Source of the DNA: Peromyscus leucopus
Taxonomy: Eukaryota > Chordata > Mammalia > Rodentia > Cricetidae
Direction: 5' to 3'
Length of the DNA: 64,000 nucleotides
Assembly (NCBI RefSeq): GCF_004664715.2
Contig: NC_051065.1
Location: 147,509,487-147,573,486 of the forward strand
How positions within the stretch are numbered: the stretch's first letter is position 1; each line of letters begins with the position of its first letter. Positions 23,888-36,039 of the stretch are shown piece after piece. The notes beneath the pieces are model-generated. The model did not search any database, was not told the DNA's origin, and saw only the letters and a program-made list of their open reading frames with translations. The translations under genes were made by a program, and so were the position numbers.

Positions 23888-26800
23888 TCATAAATATATT
23901 TTCTTCATCTGACAAACTGACTTCCGGATAGAACTGCAAGAGATGTCATTCCAGCCCCAACTAGAAGATAGATGACGAATTTCAACACATTCTTCTTTAT
24001 TTTTCTTATTGTTGGGCTCACCTGGGTGCCAGAACCTGGAAGGGAGGAAAGAGCATCAGGGTGTTTCCCACAGTAATGCTGGGAAAGAGAAAACAAGAGT
24101 AAGCAAGAAGAGGATGCGGTGGGAATTTGTGGAAAGCAGATTCAAGTGTGTACAAATCAACTGTTCTCCACTACCCATGTCTGACATGTCCCTGAAAACA
24201 GGGCTACAGCATTCAATATTCTCTTAGATTGTTACTTAACTGTTCTCCCAGAACACATCCCAGGGGCTACTTTATTCTACTTCATCCCTAGGTCTTGGTA
24301 CCCAGGGACTGTCATTCCATGTAGTTACTTACATGACGAAAAGTCTCTCCTTATTCTTGTGTTTTAGTAAAGGGTTTTTTTTTTTTTCATTTTCCAATAG
24401 GCTTATTTTAGAGACTGAAAAGATGTTTAAAATATCTAGATAGTCTACTTATTTCTAATATCTAGGACAAGTACTTTACCTCCTTGATTCCTACTTTTCT
24501 TCTCCAAAGACTGAGAATGAGAATAACATTACTAAATACATCTCAACAGAAATCAGGATAGAATATTGGAACATACTAAGATATTAGAGTTTTTAAATAA
24601 TTATATAAATACAACACATAACAATATCAGAATGCGGGCTTTTGATTTATGAGAAATAATCAGTTATGATCTTGACATTGATTTTTATTATAATGCTATA
24701 AATGAGAGCTGGGGAGATGACTCAGAAATTAAAAGTGCTTGTGATTTTGCAGAAAGTGTGCTAGTTCTGTTCCCAGCACACAGATTGGCACAGTCACACC
24801 ACCTGTGACCTCAGTTCTGGGAAATCCAACACCCTCTCCTGAGCTCCATGAGCACCCACATACACAGGGCACACACTCACAGAGAGACCCAGATATACAC
24901 ACAAATAAAAATAAATCAAATACTATTGTTAAATATAGAGAGAGACTGAAAGCATAATAAAACCCACCATGGTGTAGCACCTTGTTTGGTTGCCCTGGGT
25001 ACTTATCATGCTATATTCTTCAAACTCAGTTTCCTCATCTGTGCTGAGAATATCAATGAGATGTGTCTCACAGGACTCCTTGATGAGGAAATGGGGATAA
25101 AAGTAACTCCATCACCGGGACTCACACCAGGAGTGAGCTGTTTTAGTTTCATAACCAACAACTGGCACACCCTAAAGTCTTCTCATGCTACAGGACACAG
25201 GACCCCTCTAGGAAACTCTAGACTCACATGGAACTTTCATTGTATGGTGTCTGATCAACCCATCGCCACTGTCGGTGACCTGGATCCGAAAGGCCAATGT
25301 AATAATCAGCTTTAGGATTCAGGATCTTGGTGATAAAATCCTAAGAGGAAAGAAAGATAAAGCATTCAGCCTGGATGGAGTGCTACTTTTTCAATTATAG
25401 AATTTTTATAAGATCTTTTAAAAGTTATTTTAACCATACAAAATTATAGGTCCAATATGATGAACCTATGGAAATATATAATAATCAAATCCTATTCATC
25501 TCTCTAAGTCCTTTAACAGTTTTCAAATTATAGACTAATAGTCATTAACTATCATATTAGAGGTACACTGTGATACTTTGACTGACTTTTTCTGGTCACA
25601 ATGAGATGAGAGAACAAAGAAAGGATCAAGGAATAGAAGAGCCACCCCCACCGCCAGGAGTGCCATCTTCTTTGGCTGACCAGGACACAAAGTCATCACT
25701 CAGAGGTCTGATTTCCATGACACTGGAAACAATCTCTGTCTGTGATCATAATGAATTCTCATCTCAGACTCACTCCAATCTTTTCTTCCCCAACACCATT
25801 CTTGAATGTTGTGCATGAGAGAATTGAGCAGTTTAAATCATTCTCCATTCATAACCTCAGATATTTCATTTCTGATGGCTGGCTGTGACTCTCCTGATTT
25901 GATCCCCTTTCCCTAGTCAGCTCTGTGCCCTCCTCTGTTAGGCAGTGGGTACTACAGGAAGCATTAGAGTGCTGAAATCACACACTGCTCTTTCAAGCAG
26001 AAACATTTCATCCTTCCCTCCACCTCAGAGGTTGCTTTTCTGTTGCCATGGTTCCTTGTGGGTTGTTCAGCTTCACTGAAGCAGGGACAAGGTGTAGAAT
26101 GCCAAGGCTGAAGCAACCTTTCCAGCTTCCTGATGGAAAGCCTTCTGCCACATCAGCAACACCCATGTCAACAAAACTCCCTCTTAGAAAAAAGAGGCAG
26201 ACAGCAGGCCAGGCCCAGGCCCCACTCTCTCCCAGGATGCACCTGCTCTTCCTGGCTGTTGATCACCATCAGATGAGCACCCATGCTGGAGCACTTCTCC
26301 TCACTCTCTCTCCAAGATGCCGCATCAGTGGAAATGAAGTAGCAGTGGGAACTAAATGGCTTCCAATCCTTTGGGCAACAGCTCCAGACTTTGTCTTTGG
26401 GAAAAGAAGGAAATGTAAGTGAAATGTCATAGAGTCATTTTAAAACCTGCTTGATGTGGAGACCACATGGAAGCTGGGGCTCCAGACTTCTCCAGATACA
26501 ACCTTCTCTGTCAGGTGCCAAGAAACATCAGTCTATTTCTGTTGACACTAATGTCAGGGCCCCTTTATCCTACTGTGGTGCTGTCAGGAAAACAGAGTAT
26601 AAGGACACTCAGACGCTGAGGACATAATGCCAAACAGTCTGGGTCTCCAAAGAATAGAACTCATCATACCAAGAACCAGAAAGTTCTCATATTACATAAA
26701 TATATACATATTTACACATGAAAACAATAGATGCCATTAACCAAGGCAGCAAAATTTCAGACTAAGCAGACAGATATTTTTAATTAGTGATGATAAAAGT

Positions 26801-28014
26801 GGTAGTCAATATATTACAACAAGCAAGATAACAAAACTATAGGTTTATCTAAAACCTTTTAAATGCCCATGATAGATGTTACAAGAAGAAAACAAAAACA
26901 TTCTAGAAACAAGGTTTTTAAATATGTAAATCATCAACAAAGAAAGATGTGAAAAAAAAAACTGAATGGAAACTTTTATCTGAAAAATATATTTGAAATG
27001 TTCCGGGGTGTTAATTGCATCCTGAAGGCAACAGAGATATCAGTGAACCCTCAAGGGCAGAAAAACTATAATGAAACAGAAAAATAAAGTCTCACGTTAA
27101 AACCCTAAATATCTAGAGATGAATGAAGTCTCCGTAGAAATTCCAAGATTCTCCATCAGATAAATGAACAAAACAATCTCAAAAATCATATGGAAGTGAA
27201 AAAAATCCTGGATAGCCAGAGCAACCCTGAAGGAAAAAGAATGATGTTGGAGGTATCACCAGACCTGACTTCAGGCTACACTATAGAGCATGGTACCACA
27301 ACCAAAGTACACACATTGATCAATGAACACAAAAGAGAATCACAAACATGAACCCAACCAGCTACAGCCACCAGACTTTTCACTAGAAATACATATCGGA
27401 GGAAGACAGGCTCTTCAACAAACTGTGCTGTGAAAACTAGGTACCGATGTGCAGAAGAATGAAGCTAGATCCATAGCCATTCTGTGTAAAAATTGACTTC
27501 AAAACAGACTCTAAATGGATTAAACACCTTACTGTGAGGCCTGGGACCCTGAAATTGTTACAGAAAAAAATAAAGACAAGAGTTCAAGATGTAGGCATAG
27601 GCAAAGAGTCCCTGAATGGAACTTCAGGCTTCTTTATAGCAAAGGATCCAGTGAGTGAAGAGAGAGAGATCTGCTGAGAAAGGCAAGAACCCCAGACAAG
27701 CTCAAATGGTCTAGGGAAACACATGTTTCCAAAAAGGTCTGTTGTCAAAAACAGTAAACAAACTACCTATTTAGAGCCAGAAGGTGTATTCCAAAGATAT
27801 CTCAGTCACAGATGTCAAAGACAGTCGAGAATCTTTGCTTACTCGGGGCCAAAGTGATGGATAGCGTTAAGCAGTTCCCTCTCCAAAACCTAAGCAATAC
27901 GTGTTCTTCTGTCCATCTTCCAGCTTAGTTTACTAGAAAAACAAATTTTCTATTCAAATCTTGAGTAAATTACAGGTTGGAGACACTGTAACTGAGAATG
28001 CAACAAGATCATCA

Positions 28015-28063
<49 letters not shown>

Positions 28064-31000
28064 TTATGAAAACACTTGAGGGACTACAGAAATGCCTCAG
28101 TGGTTAAGAGTGTGTACTGCTCTCACAGAGGACTGGAGTTCAGTTCGCAGGACCCACAATCTGTGACTCACAACCACATCTAACTCCAGCTCCAGGAACT
28201 GACCCCCTCTTCTTCCTCTGCAGGCACTGCACTCACATACACAAACCCACCAGAAGGCACGTGCATATATATGTATATTAACTAAAAATAAAATCTTACA
28301 CACCATTGAGCATGACTCCCTGGAGACACTCACATTCACGCCGTTATATTTGCTTTATTCTTTCTGGAGCTCCTTTCTGTTTATAATAATTCTGCTCAGC
28401 TCAGTATTGCCTCTCCCTCACTGAAAGTTTGCTTTATCAACACTAGGGGGTCACACATCCCAATTATGCCTGACTGGAGACCTCTAAAAACGACTACACA
28501 GGCAGTTGGTACTGAGTGTGTGGTATGAAGTCGTGTCTCCATACTGTTCATTGCTGATGGAGCTATCTGAGAATCATGTTGGAAATGCTGATTTTTGTCA
28601 CATTAAGTTTTACCTTTCAAGAGTGGATGCTGTTTTGTACACTCCAAGTCAGTGTAATTCAGTTCTTTTGTAATTGCTTTTTCATCAAGAAGCTGAGAAT
28701 GTTTTTTAAACAAAGCTGTAAAACAGAATAAAAACAATCCATTTTCCTGGTAGTGCTAAGAATTTTTAACTTTTACCTTCTTACATTCTTTGTAGAAATG
28801 AAACCTATAAATGCCCAGTTACCTGAATCATTAGAGCCTGCCTGGGAAAGATTTGCAATCACCACAGAGTGTGGAGGCTGTGGCCCTAACACTTGGGAGT
28901 TAGAATAAGGAAGAATGGAAGTTTCAGGTTGTCCTTAACCCTACAAGTTAGTATACTTGTTTGGTTGGTTTAGCTAGCTAGTTAATTTAGTTTAGTTTGC
29001 TGGTTGCTTAACTTAGTTGGTAACTTGGTTTTTGGTTACTTAGTTAGTTAGTTAGTTAGATAGATAGTTAGTAGTTCGTAGCTAGCCTGGGCTACATGAG
29101 ACCTTAACACAAAGAGAGATATTTTTCCAATCCCTCACAGCCAGTATTACCCTGCTCCTAGTGATTTATGATCATAGCTATCTTCAGGAAGAACTGGAAA
29201 GACAGGACAGAACCATGATACTGGGGACTTTTCAACAATTAATGGAGGTTACAATAAAGACTACATCTTAGATGATAAGTTCTATTCAGTATATGCACCA
29301 CCAGAAAAGTGAGAGAGAAATGAGCTAATCCAGAGCAGTTCTATGGATTATAAAAGCCCCACACTGACCACAAGGACTTTGTTTTCGTCCTCTTCTTTTC
29401 TGTGTCTCCCTCCCCACCGCTAGCTCTGACTTCCCAGTGTCCCTACACTTTCACGGAGTTCCTAAATTAAAACTAACTCACTTTCCTCGAGAAATTGAAT
29501 TTTCTTTCTTCTCTTCCTCATCTCCCACTTGTTCCTGGAGTCACTAGATTCTGGCTTTCCCTTCTGCTCATTTACCAAACATTCCTGAACTAGATGTCAA
29601 TGGCCCCTCATGTCCACGGATCAGTCATCTTCCTGTGGGACTTCTCACATTACCCTGCCCACTTCTCTTCCTCCTTAACTGTTGGGAGACAGTGGCTCCC
29701 TCCAGTTTTGCCTGGTCCTGTTTGCTGCTGTTTCCTGTGCTCTTTCCTACCTGTTTCCTTCTACACCCACCTCTTTTAAAACAGAACATTACAACCAGTT
29801 TATTATGTAGCTCTCTTTCTCCTCCAAATTCCTCTTCTTAAGTGATATTCATGGTCCTGGGTTGTTGGGGTGGGGATAGAAGTGGTTGTTTTGTTTTTTA
29901 GTCTATTTTGTTATCTGCTGCCTATAAGCAAAGGTCTTCTAAAATGTACACCTCTTTCCTAAATCATGTTAATATGCATCAACTAAACTTTGCATCTGAG
30001 ATTTAGGTGAATATAAACAAAACTTAAATCATCATATTCCAACTCAAAACTGCTACTCATCCACTTCCTCTTCAAATAACTTCATAATTGCTGACTTTAT
30101 GAAATCAGAATATTAAAGTCATATCTCACTCCTGTGTCCCCTAATTCTCAGCTATCAGTATTGACCGAATCATCACATCCTTTGTCCAACTTCTCTCCTC
30201 TCCTGTGCATCACTCACACAATCCTTGGATCAAATCCCTAGTGCTGCTCAAACGGATTCTGAATTAGTGTCCTAATTTCTCCTTCCCTTCGTTTTCACAC
30301 TCTGTAAGAGCACACTTCTCTAAGTCAGTTTTAATTTTATCATGGCCTGCTTCACATTCTTCAGTGAATCTCCGTGACTGTGACACGTTGCAAAACTGGA
30401 CACACTTCTCAACCTTCCCTATATAAATACCCCTTTAGACTATGCCTTGGCAGTTTCCTACTCAAGAGACTGCTCTATGACTACTTCACCTCATCTGAGC
30501 TGCCATTAAGAGATCTTTGGCTTCTAAAATACACAAAGGCAAATGTGTGTACGCTCCATGTTGGGCTTGGCTTACTGCGACCATCCTTCCTGAAAGTCTG
30601 AAGTTGCCATGGGAAGCTGGGTTGTCTGTTACTGATGTATGACTCCATGAGAATGAGTAAGTTCACCTAGGACCATCGGAATCTCCCAAGAGAGACTAGT
30701 CTCGGCCAAGCCACCAAGAAAGAATTAAATAAATAGTTCAATTAACATACTAAGTTTTAAGTTAGTTAAGGTTGAGCAACAGCTACTAAATAAAATGACA
30801 TTAAGAGTGGATGCCTGTGTAATATGGTATGCACTGTTTTGAGATCTGAGTCCAGTTTTGTCTGCCCTACAGTTTCATGCTTAGTTTTCCATTGTTGGAG
30901 CCCATGTAGGTTTCCTAGCAGCTTTACCCAGCAGGTCTGCATAAAGAGGATGATTGGATCACAGGCCTGAGTACCAGGTGTCTGAGATGGTCTCCACTTG

Positions 31001-33290
31001 TCTGTGCTGGGGGAGGTCTTTTGCTCCACCCATTGACATTCCTTTAAAAACCCAGGGCAAGACAGTCAGGGCCCGATGGATTAGGATCCAGGCCCCCTTG
31101 AGGATATCCTATATTTTCTATCTTTTTCTCTCCCCTCTATCCTTCGTTCTAATATTTTCTGCTACATCTACTCAAAAGTACTCTGGGGAAATGGGGGGGT
31201 GTGATGGCCCCCACACTCCATGTAGCACTATACATGACAGTAATGTGTACTTATATTTGCCCATATTTCCCACGACCCACATGTCTAGGACACTGCTGGC
31301 ACACACAGGTCTAGGTGTCCTCTGCTCCAAGCTTTTCTTAGCCCCCTGTGCTTACTTCTTACTTCTCACCTGCAGAGCATTTCCCATGCAGTTTTTAAGC
31401 ACTGGTTCACTTGACTATACTCTAGTTTCCTGACATTGGGGACTGTAGCTATTTCTGGACTCTCTGACATGCTGCCCAATATATAGTAAACAGATATTAC
31501 TAATTATTGCATGAATGAATAAAACATCTACATAAAAATATAATTTATGCTTTTTAGTTTTTGATAAATTTGAAGGCCAATATATAAAGAATTCCACTAC
31601 TTTCTAAATTAGCTTTCATGTCTCATACAATCTGGAACAAAAAATAAATGATTAGAAGGAACTCGACTGGAGCACTGTCCCTGGAATAGCTCTGTCCATG
31701 TCTTCTAATCCCTCTTCTCATTCTAAAAAACAGATGTCTATGTGTCCAAATGCTGCTGATGAGGAAATACAGGTTTGTTCTCAATAGTGGATCCTAACAC
31801 AGATGCCCCAGGATTTCCCTCTGTGACACCAACAAACAAATGCATGCTTCTCCAGTGTGAATGAATGACTTTTACAGAAGAGTTATTCTGAAACAGAGAG
31901 AAATTTCCAATGTCATCCATCTCTCCAGAGAGTGTCTGTCTCAGGTTTCTGGATCACCACCTGTCTAATGAATCCCTTTCCTTCTCTGTGTTTAATTCTC
32001 CTAGGGGCATACTTACTGATCAGAGCAACTGAGAATAAGATTTTCAATAGCAGTAAAAGTATTATGAATGAGGTGAGGAGCAACTTGGAGAATCTGTGAC
32101 AACTTTCATGACTCATGGTCTTCTTTTGAGGAGCTGAAAGACAAACCAAATTCATGTCTTCAGCTCTGTTCCTATTTCCTCTTCTCTCTCCTATTCTACT
32201 TTTTTGTGCATAATAAACACTAGTAACATGATGTTCAAAATAATAGGAAAATGCAAACAGGAAATATCCGGTTAATTATAGAAACATAACCATATGTACA
32301 AAATCACTCGTTCCTGACACTCAAAATGATTGTTGTCAGTATTTTGGGATGTATCTTTTGAACAATTTTAAAGCTTTTACATATAATTATATATTTTCCA
32401 CAATTGGAACATCATAAATACTGATTTATGACCATCATTTTCTTTTACATTATACCATGATTTTTTTTTTAGTTTATGATTTTTTTTGTTAAGTTTTTGA
32501 GACAGTGTCTTGGTATGTACTGCAGGCAGACTGAACGCATTATGTAGTCCAAGCTGGCCTCAAACTCACAGTAACCCCCCTGCCTCTAACTCCTGAGTTT
32601 TGTGACTACAGTCTTGTGCCAGCACATCTGGATCAACATTATTCTATATCATCTCTTCTTTATTAGTTTTATTATGATTGCATAGTATTTTATTATATAC
32701 TCTTAAAGTCTTCCAGCTTGCTTCCAACTTCAAATATGCAATAATCAAGAAGTCATATTTTGTGATAAAGTCACCACGTTTTCAGTCACCACTTCTAAAA
32801 GAGTTACAATACTTCCCAACCATGGGTGAGGTCATGGGTTCTGTCCCTGTCACAGGAGGGAGAGAGTAAAAGAAGCTACTCAAACCTGAATGCCAACAGA
32901 CTATGACATGTCACCGGATAGAGGGGGAAATCAGTATGCCATAGTTTAACTTTGAAACAATTTGTTAAGCATATTTATGTTTGTTTATATGTAGAAAAGA
33001 TACAATAAAGTGGGTGGTGGGATTTTCTCTAGATGGTAAAAGACAACACCTTCTCTTCTCCATTGTAAAATCCCACAACTTTTCACATCTGTCTACAGGC
33101 AACACACTTGGTGAGACTCAAGTGACCCAGAGGCATGGCAAGCAACTAAGACCAACTTTGTCCTTTACATCACTCACTACGAGCAGGAAAAAAAAAATGC
33201 TTTCTTACCTGAAAGAAAGTCTGCATCCATGTCTGAGGAATCAAATTTATTTTTGAGGTTCTTGTTAATATAAATGCTTTCTGAAAACAT
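23888..33290 (-). CDS. Clec4a: Complete Clec4a/DCIR-family type II C-type lectin receptor (six exons, 237 aa)
   Basis: Exons in order are 33209-33290, 32017-32133, 28614-28715, 26243-26394, 25228-25340 and 23888-24035. All have GT-AG borders and compatible phases, giving 237 codons plus stop, the usual DCIR length. Residues 1-44 form the cytoplasmic tail: MFSESIYINKNL aligns with the DCIR ITIM segment, but Tyr7 is followed by INK, so the ITIM consensus is lost. The membrane segment is about residues 45-66 (LLLTSFIILLLLLKILFSVA) with Lys58 inside it. The neck is 67-101, with sequon NYT at 86. The lectin domain is about 104-237: WSCCPKDW, six core cysteines (107, 118, 135, 205, 222, 230), GLSDPGHRQW, the EPN sugar/Ca2+ motif at 195-197 and WGWND at 215-219. 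A second sequon (NES) is at 185. In this family such proteins act on the surface of myeloid cells. Resemblance to the ITIM-less DCIR3/DCIR4 type is inference. Confidence 0.92.
24705..24925 (+). repeat. B3/B2-like SINE in intron 5
   Basis: It is the paralogue of 12915-13130 and 60410-60630. Confidence 0.7.
27090..27680 (+). mobile_element. Old L1 ORF2 remnant in intron 3
   Basis: Degenerate L1 words are visible (CTGGATAGCCAGAGCAACCC, GACCTGACTTCAGGCTACAC, CTAAATGGATTAAACACCTT). The paralogue is at 63110-63560. It lies just beyond the duplicated cassette boundary. Confidence 0.75.
28017..28290 (+). repeat. (CA)n tract followed by B2/B3-like SINE
   Basis: The CA tract spans 28017-28062. The SINE head is ATGCCTCAGTGGTTAAGAG, with GGACCCACAATCTGTGACTC downstream. 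Both lie in intron 3. Confidence 0.7.
28955..29076. repeat. GTTA/GTTT-rich simple repeat
   Basis: Irregular TTGGTTGGTTTAGCTAGC words resolve into (GTTA)n and (GATA)n near 29040-29075. It lies in intron 2. Confidence 0.8.
29080..32016. other. Intron 2 of the complete gene, mostly anonymous
   Basis: It lies between exon 3 and the membrane exon. No exon is seen. A block at about 30770-31220 with GGGGGAGGTCTTTTGCTCC and TTTAAAAACCCAGGGCAAG looks like a retroelement (possibly LTR-type), but I cannot name it. Open frames such as 30954-31433 have no recognisable product. Confidence 0.5.
32485..32630 (-). repeat. Old B1 SINE in intron 1 flank
   Basis: This is the paralogue of 262-412. It lies in intron 1 of the complete gene, between the membrane exon (32133) and exon 1 (33209). 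Confidence 0.7.
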
Positions 33291-33315
33291 TTGAGAAGAA
33301 CTCTTCTTCCTGCCC

Positions 33316-33493
33316 TCAGAAGATGTGTGTCATCCCTTCTTTAAAATAGGTCCTAAACAAGAAACAAACTATCCCAATATCAGCTGGGATGAGAGGAAAT
33401 AACAGACAGCTGCCCTGAGCCTGCAGCGTGACGTCCAGTCCCGTGACCTGCAAAGGGAACGTTGCAGGTGGATTTGCACCCAGGATCTTTATA
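33316..33493 (-). promoter_or_regulatory. Putative promoter and 5' UTR with uORF of the complete gene
   Basis: TATAAAG on the minus strand at 33487-33493 lies about 200 nt before the ATG at 33288-33290. A five-codon uORF (33316-33333, MTHIF, then stop) sits in the inferred leader. An AGAGGAAAT word (PU.1-like GGAA core) at about 33391-33400 would fit myeloid expression. The transcription start is not visible from sequence alone. Confidence 0.45.
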
Positions 33494-33659
33494 CAATCAT
33501 AGAAACACCAAGAACTCAATGGGGGAGAGAAGAAAATAGGAAGGAATGGAAAAGAGGAACCAGGCCATTAAAGAAGTCAAACTCCTCACAGAGTTGAGAT
33601 TCTGACCCTCGGTCTGAGCTGACCTCTACAATAAAGCCTCCATTTCCGTCTTGTGCTGT

Positions 33660-34490
33660 GATTCCTACTCTTTCCTGGTCTCTGTAGAGCTCCTTCTTGG
33701 CCTACCTGAAGCTTTAACAGCACATTCAAGACACCCCATGGACAGAAGCATTCTTAAACACAAAGACACCTAGTATACACCCTAGACTGTCCCACCTCAT
33801 GGGGACAGTGTGTGTCTTCACCCTGCTCATTCTCTGGAACCTATGTCAGCACTATCTTACCACATGGATACCCCCCACCCCTTAACCTGCCTGAGATCTG
33901 ACACCCAGTTCTTCCTCACCCCAGCAAGGACTTCCTCGTTCTCTTGAAAGTCACTGAGTTCCCACCTTGTGTTTTTCACTCCCACACTCTGTACCTTGCC
34001 TGGTTCCTGGAATCCATGCCTGGTTTACCCTCTGTGAGGAACTTCCCCTCAGTCTGCTGAGTCTCGTGACCCCAACTTGACTTGGAGCTAACACTGCACT
34101 GGGGCCCAACCTCAACTCCTTCAAGTGCTGAGGTGTCACACCAGACTGGCCTTGAGGACCCTCTGCTCACTCACTCATTTAGGGTTCTGACTTCTCACAA
34201 GAAGGGGCCTCAAGCATGGATGCCTTCTCACCCTGCTTGAGCTCAGAGGCTCTGCACCTGCCTACTCTCAGACACAGCTGACCTTTTCACCTCTCAGGCT
34301 CTGAAGTCTCACATCAGGCTGCTGCTTGTAGACTCACTCCCCATTCAAGACACATTTCCCATCACTGCTCAGGCTCCAATTCTGCTGTCAATCCAGCCCT
34401 CCGCACAGAGAGATCATTTCCTCCCCATACCTAACCGTACCATGGAGGCCTATCCCAGCTTGTCCTGTATAATACTTGCTCAAATTTGCA
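33660..34490. repeat. C/T-rich block upstream of exon 1
   Basis: It is the close paralogue of 1450-2290, so the two genes' 5' flanks were duplicated together. Confidence 0.65.
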
Positions 34491-34909
34491 TTATTTAATA
34501 AGGAAAGGGAAAATAGTATTTTTAAAGGATAGGAGCAGAACAAGAGAATTAGTAGTTCTTCATATGTGGTTCAGGGACCCAGTGATTCATTCACAGACAC
34601 CCTCCCAACTCTAACCATTTATTATTATTTATTATTTCAGAGTCTCTATCATTGAAATTCCTTATAAAAATTTGAGTTCTAAAGTTACCTCATTCTCCCT
34701 AGGAAACAAATCACATTGTACATGAACTATACTGTATCATCAACCATCCCAGTACCTAACAGGCTTACAACATCAAACACTTTTTTCTCAATCACATTTT
34801 GTTTGTCCTTAGGGTCTGCTTACATGCTTTCATATGTTTCCTCTTTTTGGTGCCAAGACCACAGCATAGTTGAGCATGCAATGTACTCCACTATTTTAAT
34901 ATTGGGGTC

Positions 34910-35026
34910 AGGGCTAGGAATATGGCTCAGCAGGTATAGGTGTTTTCTACCAAGCCTGACCAAGTTTAATCCCTGAACATGATAACAGAGAACCATCTCC
35001 TACAGGTTGTCCTAACTTCCATGTCC

Positions 35027-35063
<37 letters not shown>
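34910..35063 (+). repeat. B2/B3-like SINE with (CA)n tail
   Basis: It is the paralogue of 2700-2860. The CA tract is at 35030-35063. Confidence 0.6.
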
Positions 35064-35065
<2 letters not shown>

Positions 35066-35324
35066 ATGTAGTGGTCATTAAAAAGTCACTCATAATACTG
35101 GCCAATGGCCGTCACTTGCACAAACCTATAAATAGGTAGAAAGACAGACAATGGACAATGTAGGTCCCACAGGAAAATGTGTCAAGAGCATCAAAGTTTA
35201 ATCCTTCCACAAAGAATTATGCAAACACATTTGATCAATTGTGCAAGCCACTTCCAATCACTTTACATTATCTAGCTAAAGGATTGCTAACAGCATCCTC
35301 AAAAATGTGGTGTAAACAGCAAAA

Positions 35325-35830
35325 GAAACAATTATCCCAATGGAGAGACAGCTTACAGGACAGACGGAAAAAATCTTTCCCAACAGGACTCATGAACTGA
35401 ACAAAGAGTTCTCAAAGGATGAAATACAGATGGCCAATAGATACACAAAAATATGTTCAAGTGGGGCGGTGGTGGCACATGCCTTTAATCCCGGTACTCT
35501 GAAGGCAGAGGCAGAGGCAGGCGGATCTCTGTGAGTTCGAGGCCAGCCTAGGAAACAGAGTGAGTTCCAGGAAAGGTGCAAAGCTACACAAAGACACCAT
35601 GTCTCGATAAAACAAACAACAACAACAAAAAAAAGAGTCCAGAAACTTAGTCATCAGTGAAATAAAACTTTAAACATTTTGAGATTCCATGGCACACCAG
35701 TCAAAATGAAGTAGAGACAAGATTCCCTGGAAGAATTGTGGGCCTATACACAAAGGATGATCAATCATCCCACATGGTCACTTTCTCAACTATGTTCATA
35801 GAAGTGTTATTCGTAATAGTTAGAACAATA
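35325..35830 (+). mobile_element. Old L1 remnant interrupted by a B1
   Basis: It matches 3110-3460 on both sides of the B1 at 35462-35632. The empty site is in the 3.2-kb copy. Confidence 0.6.
35462..35632 (+). repeat. B1 SINE
   Basis: The body reads GGTGGCACATGCCTTTAATC and GAGTTCGAGGCCAGCCTAGG, with an A-rich tail. It is absent at the paralogous site near 3255. Confidence 0.95.
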
Positions 35831-36039
35831 TTGAGACAGGATTTCTCCCATGATAGGATTTGATATGACTTGGGTTTGTGGGTTCTGTAACAAACACTGT
35901 GAGTTCAAATATTCAGGTGTCCTGCTCTATCCAAAACACACTGTTTCCTAACAGTCATCCATCACTTTTGGCTCTTCAATTTTCTGTGTTTCTCTTCCAC
36001 AATGTTCCCAGAGCTTTGTAGGGAAAGGAGTTGTGGTAT

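Noticed and set aside
30954..31433. 159-codon plus-strand frame in intron 2
   Set aside because: The sequence looks retroelement-derived, no family was recognised, and it is antisense within an intron.
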